This document shows positions 1 to 9,039 of a stretch of 64,000 nucleotides of DNA, piece by piece. The notes under the pieces were generated by a model. It was not told where the DNA came from. It saw only the letters and a program-made list of their open reading frames with translations, and made no database searches. Every line of letters starts with the position of its first letter. The first letter of the stretch is position 1. The DNA is taken from contig NZ_CP139420.1 of the NCBI RefSeq assembly GCF_034119845.1, positions 2,334,001 through 2,398,000 on the forward strand, read 5' to 3'. The position numbers and the translations under genes were made by a program. Origin of the DNA: Flavobacterium sp. NG2 (GTDB taxonomy: Bacteria > Bacteroidota > Bacteroidia > Flavobacteriales > Flavobacteriaceae).

Positions 1-783
1 CAAACAATAAACAATGTATACAATCTATTTCTTGGAAAGTTTTACCCAGCAGCTTCCTTAGGTTATTATACTAAAGCAAAAAGTTTTTCGGATATTTCTG
101 CTGGAACAATTGCGAGTATTTTACAACAAGTCACTTTTCCAATTCTCACTTCGGTTCAAGATGATAAAGTTAAATTAGTCTCCATTTATAGCAGAATGAT
201 TCGGATGTCGGCTTTTTTTATTATCCCGATAATGACACTGATTTGTTTGTTGGCGAAACCGATTGTTGTACTGTTGCTTACTGAGAAGTGGGTTTTCTTA
301 ATACCACTTTTACAATGGATGGTTTTTGCACGTATTTTTCTCCCAATGAGCGCTGTTAATTTAGATTTATTGAATGCTATTGGTCGATCAGATTTATTTT
401 TGAAAGTAGATTTGTCTAAGTTACCATTAACCATTTTAGCAATGGTTATTACTATCCCGCTAGGTGTAAAAGCCATTATAATAGGTCATGTTGTAACTTC
501 TGCCATTTCGTTTATGATAAACGCCTATCTTCCAGGAAAGTTTTATGGTTATGGTCCAATACAACAATTAAAAGATATGATACCAATTGTAGTTGCTACC
601 ATAGGTATGGCAATTACCGTGTTTGTTTTAACTTATTTTATTGATAGTTTAGTATTGCAATTGCTTTTAGGCGGAAGTTTTGGAATGGTAAGTTTTTTGT
701 TTTTTTGTTGGATACTTAAATTAGAAGAATTAAAAGAAATTGGGGGACTATTATTGAAGTGTTTTGTAAAATTAAAAAGCTAA
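1..783 (+). CDS. Wzx-type polysaccharide flippase, C-terminal part
   Basis: The reading frame is open from base 1, so the gene begins outside the window and only the last 260 codons are seen. The visible part starts with a soluble loop (residues such as GYYTKAKSF and LQQVTFPILTSVQDD) followed by about five hydrophobic segments. This pattern is typical of the WzxC-like branch of the MOP (multidrug/oligosaccharidyl-lipid/polysaccharide) exporter superfamily, which flips undecaprenyl-linked sugar units across the inner membrane. The neighbours are glycosyltransferases, which fits an O-antigen or capsule cluster. The first internal ATG of the visible part (196) is not the true start. The family call is firm from sequence pattern; the exact substrate cannot be told. 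Confidence 0.85.
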   Translation, partial: QTINNVYNLFLGKFYPAASLGYYTKAKSFSDISAGTIASILQQVTFPILTSVQDDKVKLVSIYSRMIRMSAFFIIPIMTLICLLAKPIVVLLLTEKWVFLIPLLQWMVFARIFLPMSAVNLDLLNAIGRSDLFLKVDLSKLPLTILAMVITIPLGVKAIIIGHVVTSAISFMINAYLPGKFYGYGPIQQLKDMIPIVVATIGMAITVFVLTYFIDSLVLQLLLGGSFGMVSFLFFCWILKLEELKEIGGLLLKCFVKLKS

Positions 784-846
784 AACCATTTTTATAAAAA
801 GTTAGGATGTTTTTATTATACCTCTTATCTAAATCGGTTAAACATA

Positions 847-2388
847 TTATTCCTTTTCAAATACTTTAACGTAAATAGTAAGTTTATCTAAATTGGTTCT
901 TCCTTTAATTCCTAAACCTTCATATTGGTAGGCTTTAAAATTGCAAAAGCTAGGTTTTGAAAAGACTAATTTTTCAGTTTTATTTGATTTGTATGGGTGA
1001 AAATCGTTGAGGTTGTCAAATGGGCTGATGGATCCAATTGTACAAATGTATTTTTTTGAAATTAGCGAATCACCTTTAGAAAATAATTTTTCGGGGAATA
1101 AATTGTTACTTTTTTGTTTGTATTCGTTTATAAAATGAAATTGCACATTTTCATTTGAGTTGTATAATTTCCAAATCAAATCTTTAGGATAATAATACAT
1201 TTTATATTCTAAAATTGTGTTGAAAAAATTAATTAAAAAGAGGATACTAAAACTGTAACAAATGATTGTTTTATAGTGGTTTTTAGTGTTATAAAAGGAA
1301 AAAAAAGATTGTAAGCTAAAGACGGTGAATAGAATTAAAAAAGGAATAAATTGTTTTAGTAATCGACCATACCAAACTACTTTATGGAAATAAAATCCTA
1401 ATGTAGAGTAAGTAATGAATATTAGAAATAAAGTTATAAAGACTTTTTGTATTTCATTCAATTTTTTAGAATTCACAAAGGTCATTATTAATTGTATGGT
1501 AAATAGTCCAAGTCCAATAATTACGAATACCCCAGTGACTCCTTCAACTTCGATTAAATATTTGAATATAAAAGTGAAAGATTCTTCAAATGAACCTTGA
1601 AGTATAGTCTTGGATAATACTATAGATTCCTCTATATATGATTTGTTTACACTTTGAGCAAGGAGTTCAAAAAAAAGTAAGCAAAAAAGACTTCCGATGG
1701 TAAAGCTAGTTAATTGTTTTATGATTAAAATGTAGTTACTGTAATTTAAATTGACTAATATATAGCTTAGTGGGATGGCAAGAAAAAGCATGATATAGCC
1801 AGGATAACAACAATATCCAAAGAAAGCGATTACCCCATAATAAAAGAAGTCTTTTAAATAAGGGATGTTAAAGTCTTTTTTACTCAACACCTTGTAGAAA
1901 ATGTAATACAAAATTAGTAGGCTTAGGTCATAAGGATCTGCATGCCTCAAGGAAATATATGAAGCAACCAAAGCTGCTAGAAGAAAAACACTAAAAACAC
2001 TTAAAGACTTATTTTTTAAGAAAAGTAAAGAAAACCGATAATGTATTATTAAGATTAAGGTAAAAACTATATTGTTAAAAATAAATAAAGGGAATGAATT
2101 TCGAGATTCAAATTGTCTATATTCAAATATAACTGATGTAACATATTGTAGAATATTAGGGATGATTTTTACAATAGCATCTCCGGGTCTTCCTTGAACG
2201 GTAAATATAAGCTCAATTGATTTTTGAAAGTTAAATTGGGCTGATTGTTTAAGTATTTCACCTGATGTTAAATAACGCATTTCATCATCAAAAGTATATG
2301 CTCCTTTATTGATTAAGGTAAGTTTGAATGCACTAACTAAAAATAAGAGTGAAAAAAAGATAGTATATTTTGGGATTTTTACTTTCAT
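847..2388 (-). CDS. GT-C-like multi-pass membrane protein of the polysaccharide cluster
   Basis: This is a 513-residue polytopic membrane protein with about ten hydrophobic segments and a short soluble C-terminal domain. Shortly after the first membrane segment comes an acidic motif, [13 protein letters not shown], where GT-C glycosyltransferases (PMT/ArnT-like) carry catalytic acidic residues. I infer a membrane transferase that uses a polyprenyl-phosphate sugar; this is not proven and a polymerase (Wzy) is an alternative. The ATG at 2388 overlaps the TGA of the upstream gene (ATGA), which argues for translational coupling and against the longer reading from 2424. The upstream partner is a polyprenyl-phosphate glycosyltransferase that could make the donor lipid. 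Codon use is very AT-rich, as in the rest of the cluster. Confidence 0.6.
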   Translation of the reverse strand: MKVKIPKYTIFFSLLFLVSAFKLTLINKGAYTFDDEMRYLTSGEILKQSAQFNFQKSIELIFTVQGRPGDAIVKIIPNILQYVTSVIFEYRQFESRNSFPLFIFNNIVFTLILIIHYRFSLLFLKNKSLSVFSVFLLAALVASYISLRHADPYDLSLLILYYIFYKVLSKKDFNIPYLKDFFYYGVIAFFGYCCYPGYIMLFLAIPLSYILVNLNYSNYILIIKQLTSFTIGSLFCLLFFELLAQSVNKSYIEESIVLSKTILQGSFEESFTFIFKYLIEVEGVTGVFVIIGLGLFTIQLIMTFVNSKKLNEIQKVFITLFLIFITYSTLGFYFHKVVWYGRLLKQFIPFLILFTVFSLQSFFSFYNTKNHYKTIICYSFSILFLINFFNTILEYKMYYYPKDLIWKLYNSNENVQFHFINEYKQKSNNLFPEKLFSKGDSLISKKYICTIGSISPFDNLNDFHPYKSNKTEKLVFSKPSFCNFKAYQYEGLGIKGRTNLDKLTIYVKVFEKE

Positions 2389-3095
2389 AATAATCCATAT
2401 TTTATAATGCAATATATCGCCCAAACACCATCTTTCCAGCCTATTTTTTTTCCCTCATCATAAGTGCGTCCATAATATGAAATTCCTACTTCATAGATAC
2501 GTATGTTTTTTATTTTACTTATTTTAGCAGTTACCTCTGGTTCAAATCCAAATCTTTTTTCCTTTAATTGGATATTTTGGATAATCTCGCGTCGGAACAA
2601 TTTATAACAGGTTTCCATATCCGTTAGATTAAGATTGGTAAACATATTGGATAAAAAGGTCAAGAATTTATTGCCAATTGTATGCCAAAAAAACAAAATC
2701 CGATGAGGTTTTCCACCAATAAAACGAGAACCATAAACAACGTCAGCATGTCCATTTAAAATAGGCTTAAGTAAAATGTTGTACTCATTTGGATCGTATT
2801 CTAAATCTGCATCTTGAATGATAATAAAGTCGCCATTTGCTTTTTTTATACCGGTATGAATCGCAGCTCCTTTACCTTGATTTATATCATGATTTGTGTA
2901 AGAAATGGTAAGGTTTGGATTATTATGCATAAAATTTTTCACGGCATCTTCAGTACAATCCGTTGAACAGTCATTGATTAATACCACCTCTTTGTCAATG
3001 CCCTCCATAAGATTGATGTTGTTAATCTTATGGAGTATCAAGTGTATTGTTTTTTCTTCGTTAAATGCAGGGATGATTATGGAGAGTAATGGCAT
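2385..3095 (-). CDS. DPM1-like GT2 glycosyltransferase (polyprenyl-phosphate sugar synthase)
   Basis: This 236-residue soluble GT-A protein has the GT2 pattern: [13 protein letters not shown] at the N-terminus, a nucleotide-binding [21 protein letters not shown], and the metal-binding QDADLEYDP. It ends with the YGSRF and [11 protein letters not shown] segments typical of dolichol/polyprenyl-phosphate mannosyl- or glucosyltransferases. It lacks the two C-terminal membrane helices of GtrB/ArnC types, so it is of the short DPM1 kind. It probably transfers a sugar from an NDP donor to undecaprenyl phosphate at the inner face of the membrane. Its stop codon overlaps the start of the GT-C-like gene, which would be a natural user of the product. 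Confidence 0.85.
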   Translation of the reverse strand: MPLLSIIIPAFNEEKTIHLILHKINNINLMEGIDKEVVLINDCSTDCTEDAVKNFMHNNPNLTISYTNHDINQGKGAAIHTGIKKANGDFIIIQDADLEYDPNEYNILLKPILNGHADVVYGSRFIGGKPHRILFFWHTIGNKFLTFLSNMFTNLNLTDMETCYKLFRREIIQNIQLKEKRFGFEPEVTAKISKIKNIRIYEVGISYYGRTYDEGKKIGWKDGVWAIYCIIKYGLL

Positions 3096-3166
3096 TTTTT
3101 AATTATTGAGGGTAAAAAAAGGATATTTTTTCTTTGTAATAAAAATGAGAGGGGTTTCGTAAAATA

Positions 3167-4072
3167 TTAGTATTTTTTGAAATTTTTTCTCCAAGCCAAA
3201 ATAAGTCTTAATTGTATATTTTTAAGCATTAAAAAGTAATTTTTATTTTTTAAGCATTGTACAATACCATGATGTACTCTTTTTTGTATTCCTAAGTCTT
3301 CTTCCTTAGTACGATTTAATTTTATTCCTTTTTTTAAAATTAAATAAGTGGTTTGATCAAATTTCCTTGTACGAGAATTTTTTGATTTTGAAAAATTTGT
3401 TCCTAGTGAGTTGGGTAGAATTCGTTTTTGCATAATTGGCTCATCGATAAAATCAAAATCATAATATCTTGATGCTCTAATCCAAAAATCTAAATCTTCA
3501 TAAGCAAGTGCTTCATCATATCCTCCTAAATGGTTAAATACACTTTTTTTAATCATTGCTGAAACGGAACACATGCAATAAAAATCAGAAATTACATTTT
3601 CATAAATATCACCCGTTTTTCTTTTTTGAATTACTTTTCTGTCAGAATTAGTAGGGAAATAATAAGACTCAAATTTACCGTTTTCCGAAATTAACTCTGC
3701 GTTTCCATAAACTACACCAACATTTTTGTACATGCTAGTTGAAAAAGCATTTACTTGTGCAGTGACACAGTTTGGTAAAAGTACATCGTCAGCAGCTAAA
3801 TCAATTATATATTCACCTTTGGCTTGTTTTAATCCCTTGTTGAAAGATTTTGTGTTTTCAATATTTGTTTGGTTTTCAATAAAGATTGCTTTAGGATAGC
3901 TAGTTAACCATTTTTTTATTTTCAGTTTGGAATTGTCAGTACTACAATCATCGACTATTATAAGTTCAATATTCGGATATGTTTGGTTGATAACTGAATT
4001 TAAACTTTCTATAACAAAGTCTTCGTGGTTATAGCATAAACAGATAACGGTTACTAGCGGATGGTTGGGCAT
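3167..4072 (-). CDS. GT2 family glycosyltransferase
   Basis: This 301-residue GT-A enzyme begins with VTVICLCYNHEDFVIESLNS, followed by DDCSTDNS and the LAADDVLLP metal-binding region, with the acceptor-side motif EDLDFWIRAS near residue 205. These are the landmarks of CAZy family GT2 enzymes that build O-antigen or capsule repeats from NDP-sugars in the cytoplasm. It lies 71 bp upstream of the DPM1-like gene on the same strand and probably heads a three-gene operon. It is divergent from the GT4 gene at 4119, and the short 46-bp AT-rich gap must hold both promoters. Donor and acceptor cannot be inferred. Confidence 0.88.
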   Translation of the reverse strand: MPNHPLVTVICLCYNHEDFVIESLNSVINQTYPNIELIIVDDCSTDNSKLKIKKWLTSYPKAIFIENQTNIENTKSFNKGLKQAKGEYIIDLAADDVLLPNCVTAQVNAFSTSMYKNVGVVYGNAELISENGKFESYYFPTNSDRKVIQKRKTGDIYENVISDFYCMCSVSAMIKKSVFNHLGGYDEALAYEDLDFWIRASRYYDFDFIDEPIMQKRILPNSLGTNFSKSKNSRTRKFDQTTYLILKKGIKLNRTKEEDLGIQKRVHHGIVQCLKNKNYFLMLKNIQLRLILAWRKNFKKY

Positions 4073-4118
4073 TATTTCTATAAATGTTTATATTTGAAGC
4101 TAAAATAATAAATAGAAA

Positions 4119-5231
4119 ATGATAATGCCTAAAAAAACATATAAGATTGCTTTGATAGGTTATCGTTTGACCGAAGGGGGTGGGGAAAAAGTAATGGCAA
4201 ACTTATCTCTCTTTTTTGATAGTGTAGGGATTGAAGTTCACAACATAATAGTTTTGGATGGTGTGACATATCCCTTTGGAGGCGAACTTGTTAATTTAGG
4301 ATTGCTTAAAGATCGAACGAACGGGGTTATAAATAAACTTAAAAGATTAATTTTTCTAAATCAATATTTAAAAAAGAATAAATTTGATTTTATCATTGAC
4401 TTTCGACCTAAAATGAATCCTATTCAGGAATTGATTACAGCAAGATTCGTTTATAATGCTAAAACAATTTTTACGGTGCATAGTTTTTTAATAAACTATT
4501 ATATGCCTGAAAACTTTTGGTTAACAAGATTAATTTATGGTAAAGCTTATGCAACAGTAACAATAGTAGATCAAATAAAAGAATTAGTTGAGCATAAATA
4601 TCAATTAAACAATGTTAAGACCATTTTTAATCCTGTTAATTTAGATGAAATTAACGACAAAACTAAGGAAGACTTAGTAGTTGATTTTGAGTATATTATC
4701 GCAATAGGTCAATATAGGGATAATATCAAGCAGTTTGATAAATTGATTTTAAGTTATGCAAATTCAAATTTACCTCATAATAATATTCATTTGGTAATAT
4801 TAGGAAATGGTGATAAAGATTTTTTAACTAAAGTAGCTTTAGACAATAAAGTAGAAACGTTTATTCATTTGTTGGGCTTTCAAGATAATCCTTTTAAATA
4901 TTTAAAAAAAGCTAAGTTTTTAGTACTTAGTAGTAAAAATGAAGGTTTTGCAAATGTTCTAGTAGAGTCTTTAGCTTGTCAAACTCCTGTTGTAGCTTTT
5001 GATTGTCTTTGTGGGCCAAGTATTATAATCAAGGATAAAGTAAATGGGCTTTTAGTCGAAAATCAAAGTATAGATAAACTAACTCAGGCAATGAACTTAT
5101 TTTTTGAAGATGAGGAATTATATAACTATTGTAAAAAAAATGCATTAGAAAGTATTCAGCATTTTTCTTTATTAAATATAGGAATGCAATGGTTAGATTT
5201 GATGAAAATTAATTATATTCGAAAAAATTGA
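4119..5231 (+). CDS. GT4 family glycosyltransferase
   Basis: This 370-residue protein has a GT-B fold. The N-terminal Rossmann domain opens with a basic start and a glycine-rich loop (TEGGGEKVMANL), and the C-terminal donor domain carries the EX7E signature in NEGFANVLVESLACQTPVVAF, followed by a CGP and VNGLLV motif typical of retaining GT4 enzymes. It probably adds a hexose to a lipid-linked oligosaccharide in the cytoplasm. The start could also be the second Met, two codons downstream. Nine bases separate it from the next gene, and the following gene overlaps in turn, so 4119-6724 reads as one three-gene operon. Confidence 0.88.
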   Translation: MIMPKKTYKIALIGYRLTEGGGEKVMANLSLFFDSVGIEVHNIIVLDGVTYPFGGELVNLGLLKDRTNGVINKLKRLIFLNQYLKKNKFDFIIDFRPKMNPIQELITARFVYNAKTIFTVHSFLINYYMPENFWLTRLIYGKAYATVTIVDQIKELVEHKYQLNNVKTIFNPVNLDEINDKTKEDLVVDFEYIIAIGQYRDNIKQFDKLILSYANSNLPHNNIHLVILGNGDKDFLTKVALDNKVETFIHLLGFQDNPFKYLKKAKFLVLSSKNEGFANVLVESLACQTPVVAFDCLCGPSIIIKDKVNGLLVENQSIDKLTQAMNLFFEDEELYNYCKKNALESIQHFSLLNIGMQWLDLMKINYIRKN

Positions 5232-5240
5232 AATATAAAT

Positions 5241-5633
5241 ATGGATATACAGATAATTGATATTCCTAAAATAATAAATAGACACGGAAATATTGCTGTT
5301 GTTGAAAATGATACCATTCCATTTGATGTGCAAAGGGTTTATTATTTGTATGACATTCCAAGTTCGGCTGTAAGAGGAGGGCATTCGCATAAAAAACTAC
5401 AACAAGTTTTAATTGCTATTTCAGGAAGTTTTGATGTTGTACTTAAAGATGGAAAATCAATAGAGACAGTATCACTCAATAAACCTGATAAAGGTTTATT
5501 GATTAAAAACAATATGTGGCGTGAACTGGAAAATTTTTCATCAGGAGCAGTATGTCTAGTTTTAGCATCTACGGTATTTGAAGAAGAAGATTATATTCGA
5601 GATTTTGATGAATTTTTAGAATCAAAAAAATGA
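5241..5633 (+). CDS. FdtA/QdtA-type sugar 3,4-ketoisomerase (WxcM-like)
   Basis: This 130-residue single-domain cupin carries the family pattern: RVYYLYDIP near residue 34, then RGGHSHKKLQQVLIAISGSF containing the catalytic and substrate-binding His residues, and MWRELENFS further on. The family isomerises dTDP-4-keto-6-deoxyglucose to the 3-keto sugar, on the way to dTDP-3-amino-3,6-dideoxy sugars such as Fuc3N or Qui3N. Some relatives are bifunctional, but this one is the short isomerase-only form. The partner aminotransferase (FdtB-like) is not in the window and would have to lie outside it. Its last bases overlap the following ATG. Confidence 0.85.
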   Translation: MDIQIIDIPKIINRHGNIAVVENDTIPFDVQRVYYLYDIPSSAVRGGHSHKKLQQVLIAISGSFDVVLKDGKSIETVSLNKPDKGLLIKNNMWRELENFSSGAVCLVLASTVFEEEDYIRDFDEFLESKK

Positions 5634-6724
5634 AAATCTTATATATTGTCCCTGATATAACGGATTCAGGTGGAATTGCAAGAGTGATTTCTTTGAAAAC
5701 TAATTATTTAGTAGAGAACTTAAATTACCAGGTTTCTTTGTTGTCAGTCACAAATACATACCCTAATGTTTTTTATGATTTTAATCAAAAGACTAAATGG
5801 TACACTATCGCACCTTCCAATAATAAAATTTTATTTTTAATTAAATACATTCGTTATATAAACAAGACAATTGTAATTGATAAGCCAGATGTAATTGTTG
5901 TATGTGACGCAGTATTATGGTTATTTGTTCCTTGGTTTTTAAAAACTAAAATCCCTCTAATTTTTGAAACCCATTTTTCTATTCGTTTTCAAAAAAAAGG
6001 ATATACGAGTTTATACAGAAGAATACGAAATAAATTAATAGTTTCTTGGAGAAAAAAAACTATAAATTTATTTAAGGTTGCTGTTTTTGAAACGATTCAA
6101 GGGAGTAAAGAATGGGGTGTAGAAAACAGTAAAGTCATTGCTAATCCAGCAAGTTTTTTGGTAAATGAACAGGCTAGTTTGATTAATAAAAAAGCCATGG
6201 CAGTTTGTATGAATCCCTATGTAAAAGGATTGGATCGATTATTTACTATTTGGAAAAAGATTATTTTAAAACATCCAGATTGGATTCTTGACGTATATGG
6301 TCATTGGACAACTAATATTGAATATATCAATAAAGCTAAATTGCTCAAAATTGAGCAAAATATAAATTTTTTACCTCCAACTACAGCCATTTATGATAGT
6401 TATTTACAAGCATCTGTTTTTTTGATGACTTCAAGATATGAAGCTTTTGGAATGGTACTTATAGAAAGTATGGCCGTGGGTTTACCTTGTGTGGCATATG
6501 ATTGTCCCTGTGGACCGGGTGCTGTAATAGATGATGGGATAAACGGATTTTTAATAGAAGATGGAAATGTTGATGATTATGTTGAAAAAGTACTTAACAT
6601 TATCGAAGATGAAGATTTAAGGATTAAAATAGGTATTGACGCCAAAAAAAGTGTTCATAAATATACCATTGAAGTTATAATGCAAGAATGGGAAAAACTC
6701 TTTGTAAATGTAGTAAATGATTGA
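5630..6724 (+). CDS. GT4 family glycosyltransferase
   Basis: This is a second 364-residue GT-B enzyme, related in architecture to the gene at 4119. The N-terminus is KILYIVPDITDSGGIARVIS, with a glycine-rich acceptor loop. The donor-site EX7E motif is in YEAFGMVLIESMAVGLPCVAY, followed by CGPGAVIDDGINGFL. The ATG overlaps the stop of the ketoisomerase gene, so translation is probably coupled. The stop codon (6722-6724) lies only two bases from the duplicated target site of the transposon. Before insertion, the convergent methyltransferase gene would have ended two bases away. Confidence 0.88.
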   Translation: MKILYIVPDITDSGGIARVISLKTNYLVENLNYQVSLLSVTNTYPNVFYDFNQKTKWYTIAPSNNKILFLIKYIRYINKTIVIDKPDVIVVCDAVLWLFVPWFLKTKIPLIFETHFSIRFQKKGYTSLYRRIRNKLIVSWRKKTINLFKVAVFETIQGSKEWGVENSKVIANPASFLVNEQASLINKKAMAVCMNPYVKGLDRLFTIWKKIILKHPDWILDVYGHWTTNIEYINKAKLLKIEQNINFLPPTTAIYDSYLQASVFLMTSRYEAFGMVLIESMAVGLPCVAYDCPCGPGAVIDDGINGFLIEDGNVDDYVEKVLNIIEDEDLRIKIGIDAKKSVHKYTIEVIMQEWEKLFVNVVND

Positions 6725-6726
6725 AA

Positions 6727-6734
6727 TTAATTTT
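6727..6734. repeat. Left target-site duplication of the IS1595-type element
   Basis: The octamer TTAATTTT directly abuts the left inverted terminal repeat, and the same octamer is found directly outside the right terminal repeat at 9040-9047. An 8-bp duplication is what IS1595-family transposition makes, so this marks the insertion point and shows the element moved as a unit. Confidence 0.9.
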
Positions 6735-6758
6735 GGTAATTATATACTATTTTACAGT
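6735..6758 (+). repeat. Left terminal inverted repeat of the transposon
   Basis: These 24 bases, starting GGTAATTATATACTA and ending TTTACAGT, match the reverse complement of 9016-9039 at 21 of 24 positions by my alignment. They form the left end recognised by the transposase. A second, diverged copy of the TTTACTGTAA core follows at about 6771-6780 and could be an internal transposase-binding site. Confidence 0.88.
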
Positions 6759-6818
6759 TAATAAATTTGTTTTACTGTAACTAACTACTTGTCTTTGTTG
6801 CGTAATAAATCAAATATT

Positions 6819-7733
6819 ATGTTCAACAAAGAAATTAAATCAGTTTTAGACCTTGTAAAAGCATTCCCTACAGAACAGTCATGTATTGACCATTTGACTG
6901 AAATAAGATGGAATGACAGCGTAGTCAGTCCTTTTGATTCTACTTCAAAGGTTTATGTTTGTAAAGGTAATAAATACCAATGTAAGAACACGGGTAAATA
7001 TTTCAATGTAAAAACTAATACCATTTTTGACAACACTAAACTAGAGTTGCAAAAATGGTTTTTAGCTATATGGATAGTTACATCGCACAAGAAAGGCATA
7101 TCCTCCCTGCAATTAGGTCGTGACTTAGATATTACCCAAAAGAGCGCTTGGTTTATGCTACAACGTATTAGAAAGTGTTTCGGTATTGAAAACGACAACG
7201 AACTTGACAACGAAGTTGAAGCAGATGAAACTTATGTAGGTGGTAAAAATAAAAACCGTCACAACCATAAAAAAGCTATTGCATCACAAGGTAGAAGCGC
7301 CAAAGACAAAACACCAGTTGTAGGAACAGTTGAACGTAATGGAAAATTAAACGCAAATGTTGTTGAAAATGTTGGCTCTGCTACTTTAACTCGTGAAATA
7401 GTTGCAAACGTAAAACAAAGCGCTTCTTTGTACACAGATGAATGGTTAGGCTATAAAGGTGTTTCTAAAATTTACGACCATTCAATAGTAAGACATAATC
7501 AAGGACAATATGTAAATGGTAGAATTCACACCAATACAATTGAAGGTTTTTGGTCTTTACTAAAAAGAGGTATATTTGGAATCTATCATTTTACATCTAA
7601 AAAGCACTTGCAAATGTATGTTGACGAATTTGTTTTTAGATACAATACTAGAACCAGTACTTCTTCAAATAGATTTGACTTACTATTGTCAAATATGGAA
7701 AATCGTATAACTTATAAAGAACTAATTGGATAA
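6819..7733 (+). CDS. IS1595 family (ISXO2-like) transposase
   Basis: This 304-residue protein contains the ISXO2-like DDE domain. The first catalytic Asp is in VEADETYVGG, the second in LYTDEWLGYKG, and the final acidic region in HTNTIEGFWSLLKRG, followed by YHFTSKKHLQMYVDEF. The N-terminal zinc-ribbon seen in many relatives is degenerate (few Cys pairs), but the helix-turn-helix region with SSLQLGRDLDITQKSAWFMLQRIR is intact. The ATG at 6819 is preferred to an upstream TTG at 6789, because family members start close to MFNKEIKS. The stop codon shares one base with the ATG of the passenger gene (TAATG). The gene has no disabling mutation visible to me, so the element may still be active. Confidence 0.93.
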   Translation: MFNKEIKSVLDLVKAFPTEQSCIDHLTEIRWNDSVVSPFDSTSKVYVCKGNKYQCKNTGKYFNVKTNTIFDNTKLELQKWFLAIWIVTSHKKGISSLQLGRDLDITQKSAWFMLQRIRKCFGIENDNELDNEVEADETYVGGKNKNRHNHKKAIASQGRSAKDKTPVVGTVERNGKLNANVVENVGSATLTREIVANVKQSASLYTDEWLGYKGVSKIYDHSIVRHNQGQYVNGRIHTNTIEGFWSLLKRGIFGIYHFTSKKHLQMYVDEFVFRYNTRTSTSSNRFDLLLSNMENRITYKELIG

Positions 7734-8752
7734 TGGCAAAGACAAACTTACCTAAAGTAAAATACAAAGGACAGATAGAAATTGGAGACTTTAAAATATC
7801 ATGTGCTGTTTTAGATAACGGAGAAAGAATTTTAGTCGATAGAAGCCTAGCGAATGCTTTAGGAATTAAAGGAAGCGGAGCATATTGGCAAAAGAAGAAA
7901 GAACAAAAAGGCGCTGTACTTCCAGAATATATTTCAGCTAATTACCTAACACCTTTTATAAGTGAAGAAACATTTGAAAAGCTATCAAAACCAGTTGTTT
8001 ATGTTGATGAAGATGGAGAAACTTACGAAGGTGTTCCTGCCACAGGTTTAATAGATATTTGTGATATTTGGCAACAAGCAGACAAAAAAGGCGCTTTAAA
8101 CAATAGAGAAAACGCTAAGATAGCAGCAGAAAACGCTTATGTTATTTTTAAAGGCTTTGCAAATATAGGTATAACTGCTTTAGTTGATGAAGCTACTGGT
8201 TACCAGTACGACCGAGAAAAAGATGAATTACAAAAAATATTAAAGCAATACATAAGTGAACAGCTTTTGCCTTGGCAAAAAACATTCCCAGATATTTTTT
8301 ATAAAGAATTATTCCGATTAAATGGTTGGGACTTTACAGTTAATGGAATAAAGAAAAGACCCGGAGTTATAGGTACTTGGACAAAGAAACTTATATACGA
8401 AGAATTACCTATGGGTGTATTGTCAGAATTAGAAAAAAATGTACCTAAAAGTACCCAAGGAAACAAAACAGCTCGTTTTCATCAATTCTTAACCGAAGAT
8501 ACAGGTAGTCCGCATTTAACGGCTCAAATAAACCAAATTGTAACATTGTTTCAGTTATCAGATAATATGAAGCACATGTGGGATCAATTCAATAAACTTA
8601 AAGCTAGACAAAACGGTCAATTGGAAATACCATTTGATTTTGATGATAAAGGACACACAGTAGAAGTTGTAGAAAAACCAAAAGTCAAATTATCAGAATT
8701 TAACCAAAATTTAAAAAAAGGATTAGACTTTAATCCTAAAGAAGATAAATAA
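7733..8752 (+). CDS. P63C domain-containing protein, transposon passenger
   Basis: This 339-residue soluble protein holds a P63C domain (named after a phage Mx8 protein) at about residues 170-285. Recognisable parts are LPWQKTFPDIFYKELFRLNGW, the RPGVIGTW segment, MGVLSELEKNVP, and RFHQFLTEDTGSPHL. The N-terminal half includes a GERILVDRSLANALGIKG segment resembling the start of phage antirepressor-like proteins. The function of P63C is unknown. Its start overlaps the transposase stop, so it is co-expressed with, and mobilised by, the element. A role in regulation of transposition or in phage/plasmid interaction is only a guess. Codon use is AT-rich like the host. Confidence 0.85.
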   Translation: MAKTNLPKVKYKGQIEIGDFKISCAVLDNGERILVDRSLANALGIKGSGAYWQKKKEQKGAVLPEYISANYLTPFISEETFEKLSKPVVYVDEDGETYEGVPATGLIDICDIWQQADKKGALNNRENAKIAAENAYVIFKGFANIGITALVDEATGYQYDREKDELQKILKQYISEQLLPWQKTFPDIFYKELFRLNGWDFTVNGIKKRPGVIGTWTKKLIYEELPMGVLSELEKNVPKSTQGNKTARFHQFLTEDTGSPHLTAQINQIVTLFQLSDNMKHMWDQFNKLKARQNGQLEIPFDFDDKGHTVEVVEKPKVKLSEFNQNLKKGLDFNPKEDK

Positions 8753-8776
8753 AAAATAAAAACTATATTTAAAAAC

Positions 8777-8804
8777 CCGTTTGTTAGTGCAAACGGTTTT
8801 TTTT
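8777..8804 (+). terminator. Rho-independent terminator after the P63C gene
   Basis: A 7-bp stem (CCGTTTG with CAAACGG, 8777-8783 and 8790-8796), a 6-base loop and a run of eight T follow the P63C stop codon by 24 bases. It would end the transposase-P63C transcript. Confidence 0.8.
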
Positions 8805-8844
8805 GGCATCCTGCCGACTGGGATAATCCTAAGTTTAACTTTTA

Positions 8845-8916
8845 ATGATGGGAATCATGGAAACAATTATTGCTTTAGCATTCGTGTACTTAATCGTATG
8901 CGCTGCCAAAAAATAA
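8845..8916 (+). CDS. Possible 23-residue hydrophobic peptide
   Basis: A short ORF reads MMGIMETIIALAFVYLIVCAAKK, with two initial ATG codons, a single hydrophobic stretch long enough to span a membrane, and a Lys-Lys end. It lies inside the transposon between two terminators, flanked by an 8-bp inverted repeat (CTAAGTTT near 8829 and AAACTTAG near 8924). No Shine-Dalgarno sequence is evident, which is normal for this group. It could be a small membrane protein, a toxin-like peptide, or chance. It is unrecognised and the coding status is weak. Confidence 0.3.
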   Translation: MMGIMETIIALAFVYLIVCAAKK

Positions 8917-8960
8917 TTAAGTCAAACTTAGTTATTATTTATTCTTGTTTCAAGAACATT

Positions 8961-8987
8961 GCCTATCTTTTCAGATAGGCTTTGTCT
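8961..8987 (+). terminator. Rho-independent terminator near the right end of the transposon
   Basis: A perfect 8-bp stem (GCCTATCT with AGATAGGC) with a TTTC loop is followed by a T-rich tract (TTTGTCTTTTTT). No annotated gene lies directly upstream apart from the small ORF at 8845, so the terminator suggests a short transcript between 8805 and 8960 inside the element. Confidence 0.75.
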
Positions 8988-9015
8988 TTTTTATTACATT
9001 TGGTTTTAGCTAAAT

Positions 9016-9039
9016 ACTGTAAAGTAATATATAGTTACC
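9016..9039 (-). repeat. Right terminal inverted repeat of the transposon
   Basis: Read on the minus strand it begins GGTAACTATATATTAC and ends TTTACAGT, matching the left end with three mismatches. The octamer directly outside (9040-9047) repeats the one outside the left end. Confidence 0.88.

Larger units (their letters stand above)
6735..9039 (+). mobile_element. IS1595-family transposon carrying a P63C passenger gene
   Basis: This is a 2305-bp element bounded by imperfect 24-bp inverted repeats starting with GGTAA and flanked by an exact 8-bp direct repeat, TTAATTTT. It contains an ISXO2/IS1595-type transposase, a P63C-domain gene that overlaps the transposase stop codon by one base, a transcription terminator, a possible 23-residue hydrophobic peptide, and a second terminator just inside the right end. 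IS1595 members normally span about 1 kb, and members with passenger genes are known. Intact ends, an intact transposase and perfect target duplications suggest recent arrival. It sits between two convergent stop codons, so it breaks no gene. Confidence 0.92.

Noticed and set aside
5193..5390. Minus-strand ORF over the GT4/ketoisomerase junction
   Set aside because: Antisense shadow, low-complexity Ile/Tyr-rich translation.
7733..8752. Antitoxin or defence gene
   Set aside because: The P63C domain is recognised, but nothing in the sequence points to a defence function.
8781..8978. 65-codon ORF on the plus strand inside the transposon
   Set aside because: It starts with TTG inside the P63C terminator hairpin and runs through both hairpins; no coding signature. 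The shorter frame at 8845 is a better, though weak, candidate.
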